From Thraustochytrium sp. TN22 (Eukaryota; Sar; Bigyra; Thraustochytrida; Thraustochytriidae), in contig JABLUY010000006.1 in NCBI GenBank assembly GCA_013306675.1, forward strand, positions 295,434 to 359,433: a DNA stretch of 64,000 nucleotides. Direction: 5' to 3'. Positions within the stretch are counted from its first letter, which is position 1. Every line of letters begins with the position of its first letter. Position numbers and translations under genes: made by a program. The notes beneath the pieces were generated by a model. The model did no database searches. It was not told where the DNA came from and saw nothing but the letters and a program-made list of their open reading frames with translations. Positions 29,404-41,130 of this stretch are shown one piece after another.

Positions 29404-31473
29404 ATGAGTCAGGGTGGCAGCCAAGAACCCAAAGCATCATTATCAGTAGCAACACGGAGTCTGCTCGCAGCGATGGGCGGGGGGCTGGCAAGGCCGGCGG
29501 CTGGCGCGGGCGAGGCGGAGGCGGAGGCGCTGCGCGTGCTGGAACAGGCGCAGGCAGCGCTGACGCAGGTGCAGGCGGAGCTGGAAAACGGAGGCGACCC
29601 GGAGAGCAAGGGCGTCAATGCCGAGGACGAGCTACGACGATTGAAGGCCGCGCTGCAGACGCTGGACCTGGACGGCGTGCTGAGGGCGGCGCGCGTCGTT
29701 GACGCGGAGAAGAAGCTAGCGCGCCTGCGCACGCTGGAGCCGTTCATTCTGGACAACTCGATCCGCGAGACGACGGTGGCGCAGGTCAAGGGCCATTCCC
29801 TGGAAGACAAGTTTGCAATTCTGGAGCAAGTTCGCAAGACAGGCATCAAACATGTCATCGTGGGCGCGCTCGGCCGCCTCAAGCGCGTGGACAACCTCTT
29901 CATGGAGCGCCTGCGCGACCAGGGCGAGGACCGCAGCATGTTCTACCTATTCACCGAGCTCTTCGACGGCCTGGACGCCGAGACGCGACTGCCTGCGGCG
30001 GAGGTGCCGTCCTCACTGCAAGTGGCCAAAGACTGCGGCATCCCGAACGTCATCGTGGAAATTGACCTGGCCAACCCAAAGGTGGACTGGGATGCGGCGC
30101 TTGGGGCCACTCAAGGGGAAGCAGAGCCGGCGTACCTGCGTTTGCTTCGCGCGCGCGTGGCTTGGATCCGCCATGAGCTGAGTGCGGACGCCAAGATCTT
30201 TTTCAACTTCCGCGACTGGCTGGTGACCTGGCAAAGGCACCCAGGCCGCGTGGAACTCGTGGCGAGTTTCTTCGCACAGTTCGCGCCGCAAGAACGCATC
30301 ATGGGATTCTGCGTGGAGGACCCATCCGGGGCCTTCATGCCGTTTCAGTACGCCGACCCGGTGCAGCGGCTGCGCCAGGCGATGGACCGGCACGGCTGGG
30401 AGGCCGGGCACATTTTGGTGCACATCCACAAGAACTACGGCCTCGCGGAGGCGTCCGTGCTGGAGGTGCTCGCTGTTGGCGGGACCGGCGTGTGGTGCGG
30501 CATCGCAGACGAGGGCGCCGCCACGGGCCACGCGTGCTCGTGCGTGCTGCTCACCAACCTGGCGCGACTTGGGAACGCATCGGTCCTGCGCGACTACAGC
30601 TTCCCTGCGCTCCGCAACGCCGCCATCGAGATTACGCGGCTCATCACGGACGAGCCGCCGCACCCCCGCACCGAAGTGTACGGGTCTCGCGCGCTTGACT
30701 ACATCTTCGAGGGCATCAACACGGCCAACGACCCTCTGGCCAAGCACTTTGACGTGAACGAGCTCTTCCAAGTGCCCAAACAGACGCGTATCAGCACCAT
30801 GGCGTCGCCGCCCATGATGGCGGACCGCCTCGCAGAGCTCTTTGGGCCCGAGGCGCGCGAGGCCGCCTCGGAGGCGGTCTGCGCCAAGATGGTGGTACGT
30901 GCACACGAACGCCGAGCGCGGGCTGGGCGCCGTCCTCGGCTCGGCTGACTGACATTGACAACGCACGCAATCGATACACAGGAGACCTTGCACGAGGACC
31001 TGCGCGAGGGGCGCGAGGAGGAGTATAACTCGCGAGTGGGGCTGATGTCGCTCTTTGAGCGCAGCGGCGGGAGTGCGACCGAGCGCATGGTGGCCGCCAT
31101 CGAAGAGGAGCGCCAGCTGGACGACCACCCGCTCATGGTCGCGCTGCGCGCATACTTTGATGCCTGGGACTACGCAGACTCTACCAAGGACGACTGCCTG
31201 AGCTTTGACAATTTCTACGATGCATTCATGGCGCGCTTTGTGCCGTGCTACGCGTGCGACAAGGCGCGCGCGCTCTTCGAGGCCGCAGACCTGAGCCATG
31301 ACGGCGCGGTGCAATGGCGCGAGATCGCGCTGCGCGCCAAATGGGCGCTTACTGAGTACCCTCACGAGGCGCGCGACGTGCAGGGGCTGATTGCGCTCAT
31401 CATGCAGCGCTATTTTTTGCCACATATGCTGCTGAGCGCGGCGGCCAGCGGCACGCCGAGCGAGAGCGCATGA
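29404..31473 (+). CDS. DRE-TIM metallolyase-like protein fused to EF-hand, two exons
   Basis: join(29404..30894,30982..31473), 660 residues. The 87-bp intron has GTACGT...ACACAG ends and keeps phase 0. Exon 1 encodes a TIM-barrel like those of HMG-CoA lyase and 2-isopropylmalate synthase: ILDNSIRETT matches the D-x-x-x-R-E start of the barrel, VHIHKNYGLA the H-x-H metal pair, and GIADEGAATGHA the C-terminal G-x-G-E-x-x-G-N segment, with His in place of the usual Asn ligand. Exon 2 encodes a helical domain with an EF-hand loop DLSHDGAVQWRE (Asp, Ser, Asp, Ala, Gln, Glu at ligand positions). Calcium control of a lyase/synthase is suggested, but the substrate is unknown. The start could also be the ATG at 29473. 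The gene ends 110 bp from the convergent ABC transporter gene. Confidence 0.82.
30895..30981 (+). other. Spliceosomal intron, 87 bp
   Basis: GTACGT donor and ACACAG acceptor. It contains the in-frame stop of the exon 1 frame, and removing it joins the barrel frame to the EF-hand frame in phase 0. Confidence 0.85.
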
Positions 31474-31582
31474 GAGTGGCGTTGCGCGCAAGTGAGAATC
31501 GCGGTGAGCGAGGTGAGAAATCGATGTGTTTCGCTGATGTCAGACTAGTGGGTACCATAGTACAGCTTGCTAAGGCGATCGG

Positions 31583-34500
31583 TCAGCGCTTGTTGTGGTC
31601 GATGGTGGCCGTGACGATGACGCCGGCGATGCGGAAGATGACGACGAAGCCCAGCAGGTAGGCGACATCATACCAGCGCCAGTCGTAGTTGTAGCCACCG
31701 GGGCCGCCGAGGAAGTCCGGGCCGAGGACGTAGTCGCGCGGGGTGGAGCCAGAGCTACCGGCGGGGCAGCAAAAGTCGATGCCGTCCGCCGAGTAGACGT
31801 CGGTGTCGTCGGGGCAGGTTCCGTTGGTAGTCACGGCCGGCGTGCCGCTCGGGTTGCACATGGGGTTGGTCATGTACTGGAACTGCGTAACGATGAGCGC
31901 CTCCTGCGCCCAACGGAAGGGCGAGAGGTAGTAGAGGAAGAGCAGGCCGCGCGGCATGACCGAGGGCAGGATGAGCACGCCCGAGGCGAGCGCGAGAATC
32001 TGGGTGGTGAGCGTGCCGAGGACCTGCGCAGCGGCCGGATTGCTGAGCAGCGCGGCGTAGAAGATGCCGAGGTAGGTCATGAGGCTGACAAAGAGCCAGG
32101 TGATGAACCAGTAGAAGAAAAAGGGCCAGACCGGGTCGGAAACGAAGCCGACGAGCCAGTAGAAGGGGATGACAGTGACGGCGGTCTGCACAAAGATGTA
32201 GGGGTCCTCGGCCAGGTTGACGGCCAGCCCGTAGATGTAGGAGGAGTACATGCGCGAGGACCGCTCGCGGTAGAAGATGGCGCGGTGCGTGGCGAGCCAG
32301 GGGATGACGGTGGTCATGTTCATGTTGGCAGAAACGTTGACGATGATATTGATGCAGCTGACGCGCGACTGGACGGTGGCGGCATTGGTGATGTCACCAT
32401 TGACGAAGATGAGGCCAATCATGATGGCGAGCGCGCAGAGGATGATCATGCGCGTGGTGGCATAGTTGGGCGAGCGCCAGTACTCGGTCTGGTTGCGCCG
32501 GTTGAGCAGCTTGAGCTGCAGGGCGGCCGAGGTGGCAAAGGGCTGATCCTCCTTGTTGCCGCGGTGCTCATTGATGAGGTTCTTGGACTCTTTGGCGTCG
32601 AGCGCCAGCATAGCGGCCTCGTCGTCATCGCTGTCATTGGCGGCCGCCCAGTCCACGGGCATAAGCTCGTCCAGCTCACGCAGCGCGCGCGCATACATTT
32701 CGCTCTTGCGGTACTCGCGCACGAAGTCAACGTCGGACTCAACGCCGGAGACGCCGGCACCGATGACCGTGAGCATCCAGGTGGCCGGATTGAAGTTGTC
32801 GGCGCAGGGCTCGACGCCCGGGAAGCTCTGAAAGTAATTGAGTAGGTTCGCCGAGTTGTCGCCGAGGTCATCGAAGAAGACAACTTCGCCGCCGCGCTTC
32901 ATAAGCAGCAGGCGGTCGAACATGTTGAAGATGGCCACGTTGGGCTGGTGGACCGTGACAATGACGGTGCGGCCAGTCTCAGCGACGTTGCGCAGGGCAC
33001 GCAGCACGTTGAGCGCCGCGCGGCTCTCCAGGCCGGAGCTGGGCTCGTCCGCAAAGATGACGGACGGGTTGGCAACCATTTCGACGCCGATGGTGAGGCG
33101 CTTGATCTCCTCGAACGAGAGACCGGTCTCCTCGTTGCCAACGACGCGGTTCGCGATGATGTCCAGGTTGAGAATCTCCAGCATGTGGTCCACGGCGCCG
33201 CGCAACTCCTCGCGCGTGGAGACCTTGCCGGGCAGGCGCAGCGCGGCGCTGAACTCAAGCGACTCGCGCACCGTGGCGGCCTCCAGGTGAACGCCGAACT
33301 GCTCGACGTAACCGACTTGTTGCGCGAAGCGCGCGTCATTCTTGGGGCGGCCGTTCACGTAGATCTCACCGGTGAGCTTGCCCACGGTCTTGCGGCCGGC
33401 CAAAACGTCCAGGAGCGTGGTCTTGCCGGCGCCACTGCTGCCCATGAGTGCCGTCATGGTGAAGGGCTTGGCGTAAGCGTCGATTCCGTTGAGGATGTTG
33501 AGCGTCTCGGTGCTGTGCTGCTGGCGGTGGCGGCGGCGGCGGGCGCTGCTGACCTCGTCGTTCTCGGGGATTGCAGCACGCGCCGCAATCTCCACCGAGT
33601 AGCGCAGATTCATAAAGGAGAGGGTGACGTGCTCGAAGTCGAGGCCGCGGCTTGAGGCCTGGCGCTGCATCTCGAGGTCCACGACGCCGGCGCCGGCGCG
33701 CGTCTGTGCCTGTGCTTGTGCCTGTGCCTGCGCCTGCGTGTGCTTCTGAACCTGCATCTGCTTTTGCGCCTGCTCCTGCTTGACTTCATCCGCCTCGGCC
33801 TCCTGCGCCGCGACAATGGCCTGGTTGCGCTGCTTGATCTTGGCTTGCTTCTTGGCCGAGTCGACGACAGCAAAGTCGGCGTTGTGCGGCACAACGTCGC
33901 TGCCCAGGGCGCCGCGGCGCTCGTCCCATCGCAGGCAGGAGAGCGAAACCACCGCAAGGGTGATGCAGAGGGCCATGGTGCAGAGCACGTAGGCCACGCC
34001 GTACCACATGAAGTTGGGGTCCGTGACGAACTGGCGCGCCTCCAGAAAATACTCGCCGCAGTTCATGTCCGGGTAAGGCGTGGTGCAGGTGTCTGTGCCG
34101 CAGTACTTGACGCACTGGCCATTGACGGTAGCGGGCGGGCCCGTGTAGGTGTCGCTGTAGTACTCGTTCTGCACGAGCGCCGTGTAAGCCCACTGCAGCG
34201 GGTTGACCCAGTAGAGCCAAATGTAGTAACCGGGCAGCGCGAGGCGTGTGGCGAGGCCGCCGGAGAAGAGCACCATCATCATGATGAGGCCGATGAAGCT
34301 CGCAAAGGCGCTGCTGTGGTCCGGAGTTGCAAACGCGAGCAAGCGGATGATGGCGGAGATGTTGAGGCCGAGGCAGACGACGATGAAGATGTAGATGAAG
34401 TAGTGCTTGCCGTGGGAGTCGAGGCTGAGCCCGGTCATGAAGTAGATGATGCTGCCGAGCACAATCGCGTCCATGAAGACGAGCGGCGCGCCGCTCAGGT

Positions 34501-36621
34501 ACTCGGCGAGCACGAAGCTGGAGGCCGGGATGAAGTTCTCGCGGTTCTGCTTGTAAAAGACATTGCGCTGCGCGATGACGTCGTTGAGCAGCGGGGCGGA
34601 GCCGACGCCGACGAACATGAGCATAAAGTACATGACGGCGGTCTTGACGTAGTATTGCTCAAAGGGCAGTTGGAAGGTGAAGCCACCGAGCAGGAGACCC
34701 ATGATGAGGTTCTGGATGACGCGCGCGATCAGAAAGACGCGATTGCGCGTGAGCACCTTCCACTGTCGCTCGAAGACGATGCGCGTGAGCGCGAACCAGT
34801 TCTTGACGTAGCGCGGGCCGGTGGCCAGCATGGTCTCCATCTTGTCCAGCGTTGGGTCATCGTACGGCTTGCGCGGCGCCTTGGCGTAGTCCTGCATCTC
34901 GGAGAAGTAGGAGGACTCGCGGAAGCGCGCGGCGAATTCGGCCGACGTCCGCGGCACGGAGGCCAGGTCGGCGCCCTCGCGCACGTAGTTCTTGCCCTCG
35001 GGCGCCGTGACTTCCTGCAGAAAGTCGGCCGGGTCCTTGAAGCGCGGGCACTCGTACCCGATGTCCGCAAAGTAGGCGAGCGCCTGGTCGCGCGGGCCGT
35101 GGTAGATGACGTAGCCCTCGCTCATGAGCACGAGCTTGTCGAAGAGATCAAAGGTTTCGGGCGGCGGCTGCAGAAGCGAGATGACCGCGTTGGTGTGGAA
35201 GATGCGACACATGTTCTTGATGGTCTTGGTGATGTCAAAGGTGGCGGCCGAGTCCAGACCGGTGGAGATCTCCTCGAGCAGCAGCACACGGCGACCCACC
35301 ACCAGCATCTCGCCCAGCGTGACGCGGCGGCGCTCGCCACCGCTGACGCCCTTGATGACGGCATTGCCGATCACCGTGTTGGCGGCGCGCGTGAGCCCGA
35401 GAAGCGCCATGGTCACGTCGACGCGGCTGTCAATGTGCCGCTGCAGAATCTCCGCGTCGTTGACCTGGCGGCCGCGAACGGCCTGCAGCCTTTCGACCAG
35501 GTCCGGCGACGTGCGGCAGTCGTGCGCGAACTGGATCGTCTCGCGCACCGTGAGCACGGGCGTGTGGCGATCCAGCTGCGATACGTAAGTGACGATGTTG
35601 GGCACGTGCACATCTTCCATCTTGAAGTCGTTGTACCGCACGTTGCCCGTGAACTCCTGCGCCGCGCCCGAGTGCAGGCGGCCGCTGAGCGCGTGCAGCA
35701 GCGAGGTCTTCCCGCTGCCAGCCGCGCCAAGCAGCAGCGTGAGCTCGCCCGCCTTGAAGACGCCCGAGACCTCATTGAGCACCACCTGCGTCTTGACGTC
35801 GCGCGCCTTGCCGCACTTGGCGCTGAAAGCATCCACGATGCCCACCACGGGGCCTGCGAAGATCTTGAGGAAGTTCGTCAGCACCGTCGCCTTGCCGCGC
35901 AGAAATTGCGGCATGGAGGACTTGGACTCCTGCACCTCGTAGTGCAGCTTGTCAAAGACCACGTCGATTCGCACGTGATCCTCCTCGTCGAAGATGACGC
36001 GGTTCAGCTTGCGGAAGTGCTGCGACACGCCGTGCCGCAGCAGCGTCTTGACCTCGAACTCGGACGGTGCGCGCGCCGCGTCGCCCGCGGCAGACATGCT
36101 GCGGCTGGCGCGCGCCATGAGGCTCTCCTCGAGCTTGGCAGCGCGCGCCGCGCGCGGGTCGCTCGCGAAGATCTCGCTCTCCTCGAGCACCTGCGCGAAC
36201 CGCCTGCCCACCGTCTGCAGGTACGCCTCCATGCGCTGCTTGCTGGCGGGCGTCAGGTTGTCCATCTCGATTTTGCCCTCCAGCTCGATCAGCACCTTGC
36301 TCGTCGCCAGCTGCTCCAGCAGGTCCGCCGACAGGTCGATCGACTTGAGCGTGCGGTCAAACTGCGCCAGCAGCTCCATCTGCGCGCCGCCCAGCACGCG
36401 CATCGCGCCGTTCACGCGCGGCAGCGGCATGACGTCGTCCTCGCCCTCCTCTTCCCGCGCCTCGTCCGAGCCTCCGCTCCCGGCGGGGCCGTCGCGCGCG
36501 TCCTTGCCGCCGCCGTCCGCATTTTCAAACGTGCCAGCGTCGCCCGCATCCTCCAGCTCCAGCGCGCGCGCCGCGGCCTCCTGCTCCTCCTCCTCCAGCG
36601 TGCGCGTCTCCTCCTCCTCCT

Positions 36622-36652
<31 letters not shown>

Positions 36653-36667
36653 CGCGCGCGCCTCCAT
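31583..36667 (-). CDS. Full-size PDR-type ABCG transporter
   Basis: A 1,694-residue ATP-driven exporter of the plasma-membrane PDR family, ordered NBD1-TMD1-NBD2-TMD2, in one exon. The N-terminal 120 residues are Ala/Glu-rich. NBD1 has Walker A GAAGSGKTSLL (about 316), signature VSGGERRRVT (about 440), Walker B region LLLLEEISTGLDS (about 459) with Glu where Asp is usual, and Q-loop-like ISLLQPPPETFDLFD. TMD1 spans about 650-890. A Gln-Ala-rich linker (KHTQAQAQAQAQAQ) leads to NBD2 with Walker A GSSGAGKTTLLDVLAGRKT (about 1075), LSFEEIKRLTIGVE in place of LSGGQ, FADEPSSGLES, and HQP with a true H-loop His. TMD2 runs from about 1370 to the end. Such pumps export lipids, sterols or xenobiotics. 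The ATG at 36667 is the first in frame. Confidence 0.96.
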
Positions 36668-38272
36668 CCCGCCGCGCGCTGCCGCCGCGTCCGAGTTCGG
36701 GTTCTGCCGTGCCGCCTTTCGGGCGCGGCGTCCTGCGTCCGCCGCGCCCCGAACCCGGCTCGCGCCAGACCAGCCAGCCCGGCGCCCGCGCGAGCCTGCG
36801 CGAGCCTGCGCTCGGCGCGGCTGGCGACTCGCGGCGAGGCGAGCTGAGCGGGGCTCGCGCGCGCCGGCGTTTCGTGGCCGATGATGCCGCCATCGCCTCG
36901 GAGGCGCGGGCAGCAGCGTTTCCTGCGCGGCGCGAAAGGCCGCGCCATGAGCACGTTGAAGTCCCGCGAGGCGCCGCGCAGCAACCAGCCAGGCCAGGCT
37001 GAGATGCGAGCATTGCGACGACGACGTTCAAGCTGGCTGCGTTCTCGAGCCCTGGCTCCGTGACCGCGGGACGGTTATTCGTCCGGCACGCCACATCGCG
37101 ATCGAGACGACGTAGAAGCCTGCGCCGAGACGGGCCTGGGCCTTCTCGTCAAGTTGTAACCAACGCGGGAAGATTTGTCGTCAGTTTCGTGCGGCGGGGC
37201 CAGGCGAGCTGAGGCGCGACGCAACGCGAGCTGAGAAAGGTACAGAGAGCAGGCTGGCCCGACCACGCGTGGTTGGCGTCATGCCGCTACCCCCATTGGC
37301 GACGGCACCGCAGGCGCGTCAAGATTGGAGCATGGCTGAACTCTAGGTTAGACCTGCTGCTGCTTCCAAGCAAGACGCCACGACCGGCGCCGCTGCGCGT
37401 CCGCGTGCAGCAAGACTCGCCACGTCGGCGGACGCGCGCAGGTGCCGCGCAGTGCGCCACCACTGGTGGCTGGAGTTTTGCGCACGGCCGCGGCGGGACT
37501 TGTAGTGCACTGGGCAGACACTGTACCGTGGCAGTGTCCGGTTCGTCGCAATGGTCATGCACGACCGCAAGGTCCGGAAGAACTTGAACTAAAAAACTTG
37601 AACTTCAAGTTCGCCGATGTGCCGACGTCGCGGAGGCAACTTCTCTGCTGCAGACTGCACTGGCGGCGATGGGCGAAGCCGCCCGCAGTACTGCAGCTCT
37701 GCAGGACGTCCTCGCACGCCAGAAGCTTCAAAAGGCTGATCGGAACTGCGTGTGAGTGAATCGGATTAGATGGGAATGAATCGACGTGGGATGCGTACGG
37801 CGAAGTCGAGAAATTGAAGCTGCGAGCGTACCGAGTGCGCCTTGCAAGAAGTCACGCTTGGCAGAAACGTACAGAAGCGAATGTAACCCTGGCCTGTGCA
37901 ACAAGAAGTACGCGCGTGTGGGGTGAGCAGCCTTGCAAGGCTTGGAAAAGAGCATGGCGTGCGTGCCCAGAAGGAGGCACGATGCTGGCATCGCGTTTTC
38001 TTTCTCTGCGCGGCCCTCCGCATCCAGCCGTGCAGTGGACTAGCTCGCTAAGCAGCCGCGCCATCCTCTCGCCCTCCATCACATTCGCCGCACGACGGGG
38101 CCGCCTCGTCCGTCGCCTCGTCCATCAAGTCCGCCGACAACTCGCCTCGGAGCGGGCCCGGCGCTCGCCGGTGGCCCGAGCCCAAGTTGACAGCCTGAGC
38201 GAAGTCCGGGTGGCCGAGCAGGTCGCCGTCGTCGTTGCGGCGCGTTGTGGCCCTCAGTGCAGGTGAGAGTCC
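36668..38272. other. Divergent intergenic region, 1.6 kb
   Basis: Between the ABC transporter (-) and the carboxypeptidase-like gene (+). GC content falls from about 37,000 on. A 7+1+7 inverted repeat ACTTGAA-C-TTCAAGT lies at 37596-37610, next to another AACTTGAACT. Short open frames on both strands show no domain. It probably holds both promoters and UTRs. Confidence 0.5.
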
Positions 38273-39568
38273 ATGGTCCGTCTGAGCAATACCGGCTCGC
38301 TCCGGCGCGCGCGGAGGATGGCGGCGGCGCGGCGGCGCGCGGCGACGGCCAGCGGGGCCGGCGGGGCGGGCACGCGGCTGCGGCTGTGCACGTGGGCGCT
38401 GGGCGTGCTCATCGCGCTGGACGTGGCGCTGCAGTTCTACCTGCAGTGGCATGCGCCCGTGGACACGGAGCCGCTGCGCGTGCTGCAGGCGCTGCCGGAC
38501 CTGGAGACGCTGGTGGCCATGTCGTCGTCCTTGAGCTTCTCGTGGGACGGGTCCGAGGACGGCCGCGACCCGCGCGGTGCCGGCGAGGGCCTAGTCTTCA
38601 CGTCCGTGTCGGCGCAGTCCTACGAGCTGAGCCTGAACAGCCAGCCGCAAGACCAGGTGGCCGTCACGCTGCGCGACGAGGACGGCTGCTTCAAGGCCTT
38701 TGTACCGCGCGCGCTCGTCTTCTCGCCGCAAAACTGGGCCACGCCGCGCCTCGTCAAGGTGCAGGAGGACGCCGCCAAGTCCTGGACGGGCTGCCGCTCG
38801 CGCGTGCTGCACGAGGTCTTCAGCACGGACCAAAACTACCATGGCTTGCATGTGCGCACGCAGCCGCTGCTCGGCTTCCGCCCGCCTGACGACGAAGATG
38901 CCGAGGCTGAGGCCGCCGCCAAGCGTGACGCCGAGGACGGCGTTGGCTCGGAAAACCACGAGGTGTCGAACGCGCTGCGCGGCGCGGCGGGCAAATCGCT
39001 CAAAGATGCCGCGGGCGCCGCGTGGAACGCCCTGGGGGGCGGCGACGATGGTGGCGACGCCGACGGCGATGCGGTGCAGGACGAGACCGCCGCAGACGAG
39101 GAGGAGGACAACGCCGAGGGCGGCAGCGAGGGGGGTCCTGCTGCCGCCGCCCACGGCGCCCAGGCAGCCGTCACTGGCGTGCCACCCATCGAGGCGTACA
39201 CGGCCGACATTAACCTCAAAGACATTCTCCACGAGTACCGCTGCGTCAAGACGCTTCTGGAGAACGGCGCCATCAAGTGCTCGCTCGCGCCCGACACGCA
39301 TTGGGCCACCGATTTTTATGTGATCAGCGCGCCCGACCTGCAGTCTGACCTCTCCACGCCCGCGCCCCTCGCGTTTGTCACCTCGGGTGTGCACGGCAAG
39401 GAGTTCGCCGGCTTTGGCGCCGGTGGCATTGTCAAGACTTGGCAGCCCGTGCGCGGTCGCCTCGTCGTCATCGACCGCATGAACGCGCGCGGCATTGACC
39501 GTCGCACGCGCTATGTGCCGCGAAGCAAGCCAGCCGCCAACTATGCCGCGGCGGCGGCTGCGGCCGCC

Positions 39569-39601
<33 letters not shown>

Positions 39602-40156
39602 CAACAACAACAGCCGGTGGCTGCCCCGCCTCAGCACGACGACCTGAACCGCGATTTCCCGGCGGATCTCGCGGAGCCGCCCATTGGCGTGCTCGCCTCG
39701 CACATTTGGGAGCTCTGCGCGCACTTTCAACCGCGCCTCTTCGTCGACCTGCATGAGGGCTGGGGCTTTTACGCGCAGCTCATGAAGGCGCGCGAGCACG
39801 ACGAGCCCGAGGTTCTCGTCGGCAACAAGCGCTTCTCCAAAGGCTCCTCCGTTATCGCCACTGACAACGCGCTCGACCTCGCGCAGCACATGGCCGACGT
39901 CGTCAACGCCAACATCAAGGAGCGCCTGCACCGCTTTGAGGTGCTCTCCCCGCCCATCTCGGGCGGCCTCGCCCGCCGCGTGCACAACGCCTATGGTGCC
40001 CAGGCCTTTGTCCTGGAGACTACGCAGCAGTCGCAGGCGCTCGAGAAACGCATCAACCAGCACCTCAGCATGGTCGCTGACCTTCTCACGCGCCTTGGCT
40101 TCCTCGCGCCCACCTTTCGGCCCACCAAGCTCAAGCCGCGGCCTCGCAAACCATGA
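38273..40156 (+). CDS. Membrane-anchored M14/AspA-like zinc carboxypeptidase
   Basis: A 627-residue type II membrane protein. It has a basic N-terminus, one transmembrane helix at residues 37-58, and a lumenal or extracellular part. Residues about 105-160 resemble a bacterial-type beta-sandwich repeat (SLNSQPQDQVAVTLRD and LVFSPQNWATPRLVKVQ). An acidic disordered linker follows. The catalytic fold shows the H-x-x-E zinc motif GVHGKEFAG (about 372), NRD in DLNRDFP (about 457), a third zinc His in VDLHEGWGFY (about 491) and a general-base-like Glu in VLETTQQSQ (about 580), as in zinc carboxypeptidases and aspartoacylase/succinylglutamate desuccinylases. An Ala-Gln run (about 422-446) interrupts the domain between the first two motifs. 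It probably hydrolyses a peptide or acyl-amino-acid bond; the substrate is unknown. The start ATG has a good context (GTCCATGG). Confidence 0.85.
39560..39613 (+). repeat. CAG/CAA tract encoding polyQ in catalytic domain
   Basis: A run of GCG/GCC codons followed by about 14 Gln codons (CAG then CAA), inserted between the zinc-binding motif and the NR motif of the carboxypeptidase-like protein. Confidence 0.9.
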
Positions 40157-40479
40157 TCTGACTACATTTTAAATTTGCAGAGCCTCTCGTGATGGCCGCC
40201 ACCAAAAAACACATACAGAAAAATACCACACAATCGAGATGACCAGCGCACGCCTCGCACGATGCGAACATGCGAGCTTTGCGTCGGATCCACTACATCG
40301 CACGAGGCGGCGGGCGGAGCTGCCTTGGCACCCCGCTGCCTCTGTATGCGACATGGAGCGACGAGGGACGAGGAGAATGTGGAGGATTCCTGCTATGATG
40401 CTCACTGCGCAGATTCCCTTTGAGTTCATCAAATACAAGTTCCGGGGAGCCTGCGTGCTCGCGCGCGCCCCAATAGTGT
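40157..40479. other. Spacer between convergent genes
   Basis: AT-richer 3' region shared by the carboxypeptidase-like gene and the RyR-domain gene. ATTTTAAATTT and AAAAAACAC stretches follow the first stop. No gene seen. Confidence 0.6.
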
Positions 40480-41130
40480 TCATGACTCTTCGTCTGCCTC
40501 CCTCACGCTCAGCACCGGTGGCTGGATGGTGTAGCCGAAACTCAGGAGCAGCTTGAGCGTCTTCATCGCGGTCACGCGGTCATAGGCCTTCTCCTCGTCG
40601 GCAAGGGCGCTGTACGGGATAAGGCAGGGGTGCTTCTTGTCCTCGTCATTTCGCGCGCTGCCCCAGGTCCACCCTTGTTCCATGCGCAGCTTGGCCCACT
40701 CCTCGTGCGTGTTCTCAGCGAGCTGCTCCGTGAGCATGACCAGGTGAGGAGGCAATTCCACGTCGCTCGTGTCCCTCGGTTGAGGCGTGTAGTCGTAGGG
40801 CGCCTTGGCAGCGTCCTCAAGGCGTGATGCTTCGACGGCGCCTTGCCCTTGCGCCACATCCTGCTCCAACCGAAGGCGCGCGATCGTATCGAGGATGATG
40901 TCCATCTGCGCACCATCGATCGACCCGCACCGCTCGTGCAGCGCGCCTCTCATTTTGTGCTTCCACACGGGCTCGTCCGCGTGCTGGTTCGCGCCATCCT
41001 GGCTGCCCTTGCCGTGCTCCTCGTGCACGGTCGCCAGGACGTCGTGGTGCTCAGCGAGCCGCGCCGCGAGCTCGTCATGCACACCAGCAACGCGCAGCTC
41101 TTCCGCGAGCACGCTGGGCGTTGCGCCCAT
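40480..41130 (-). CDS. Small ryanodine-receptor (RyR) domain protein
   Basis: A 216-residue protein with one RyR domain at about 127-203, recognised from LAENTHEEWAKLRMEQGW, WTWGSARNDEDKKHPCLIPY and AMKTLKLLLSFGY, close in spacing to the repeats of animal ryanodine receptors. It has no channel or membrane segment. The N-terminus MGATPS fits the N-myristoylation rule (Gly2, Ser6), so membrane attachment is possible. RyR repeats also occur in stand-alone proteins of bacteria and protists; their ligand is not known to me. The start is the first ATG in frame. It lies downstream of and on the same strand as the NACHT-like gene, 890 bp away. Confidence 0.9.
   Translation of the reverse strand: MGATPSVLAEELRVAGVHDELAARLAEHHDVLATVHEEHGKGSQDGANQHADEPVWKHKMRGALHERCGSIDGAQMDIILDTIARLRLEQDVAQGQGAVEASRLEDAAKAPYDYTPQPRDTSDVELPPHLVMLTEQLAENTHEEWAKLRMEQGWTWGSARNDEDKKHPCLIPYSALADEEKAYDRVTAMKTLKLLLSFGYTIQPPVLSVREADEES

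Noticed and set aside
33716-36847. 1,043-codon open frame on the plus strand opposite the ABC transporter
   Set aside because: Its translation is His/Arg/Val/Leu-rich without any domain, and it lies fully antisense to a gene with clear motifs; such shadows are common in GC-rich coding DNA.
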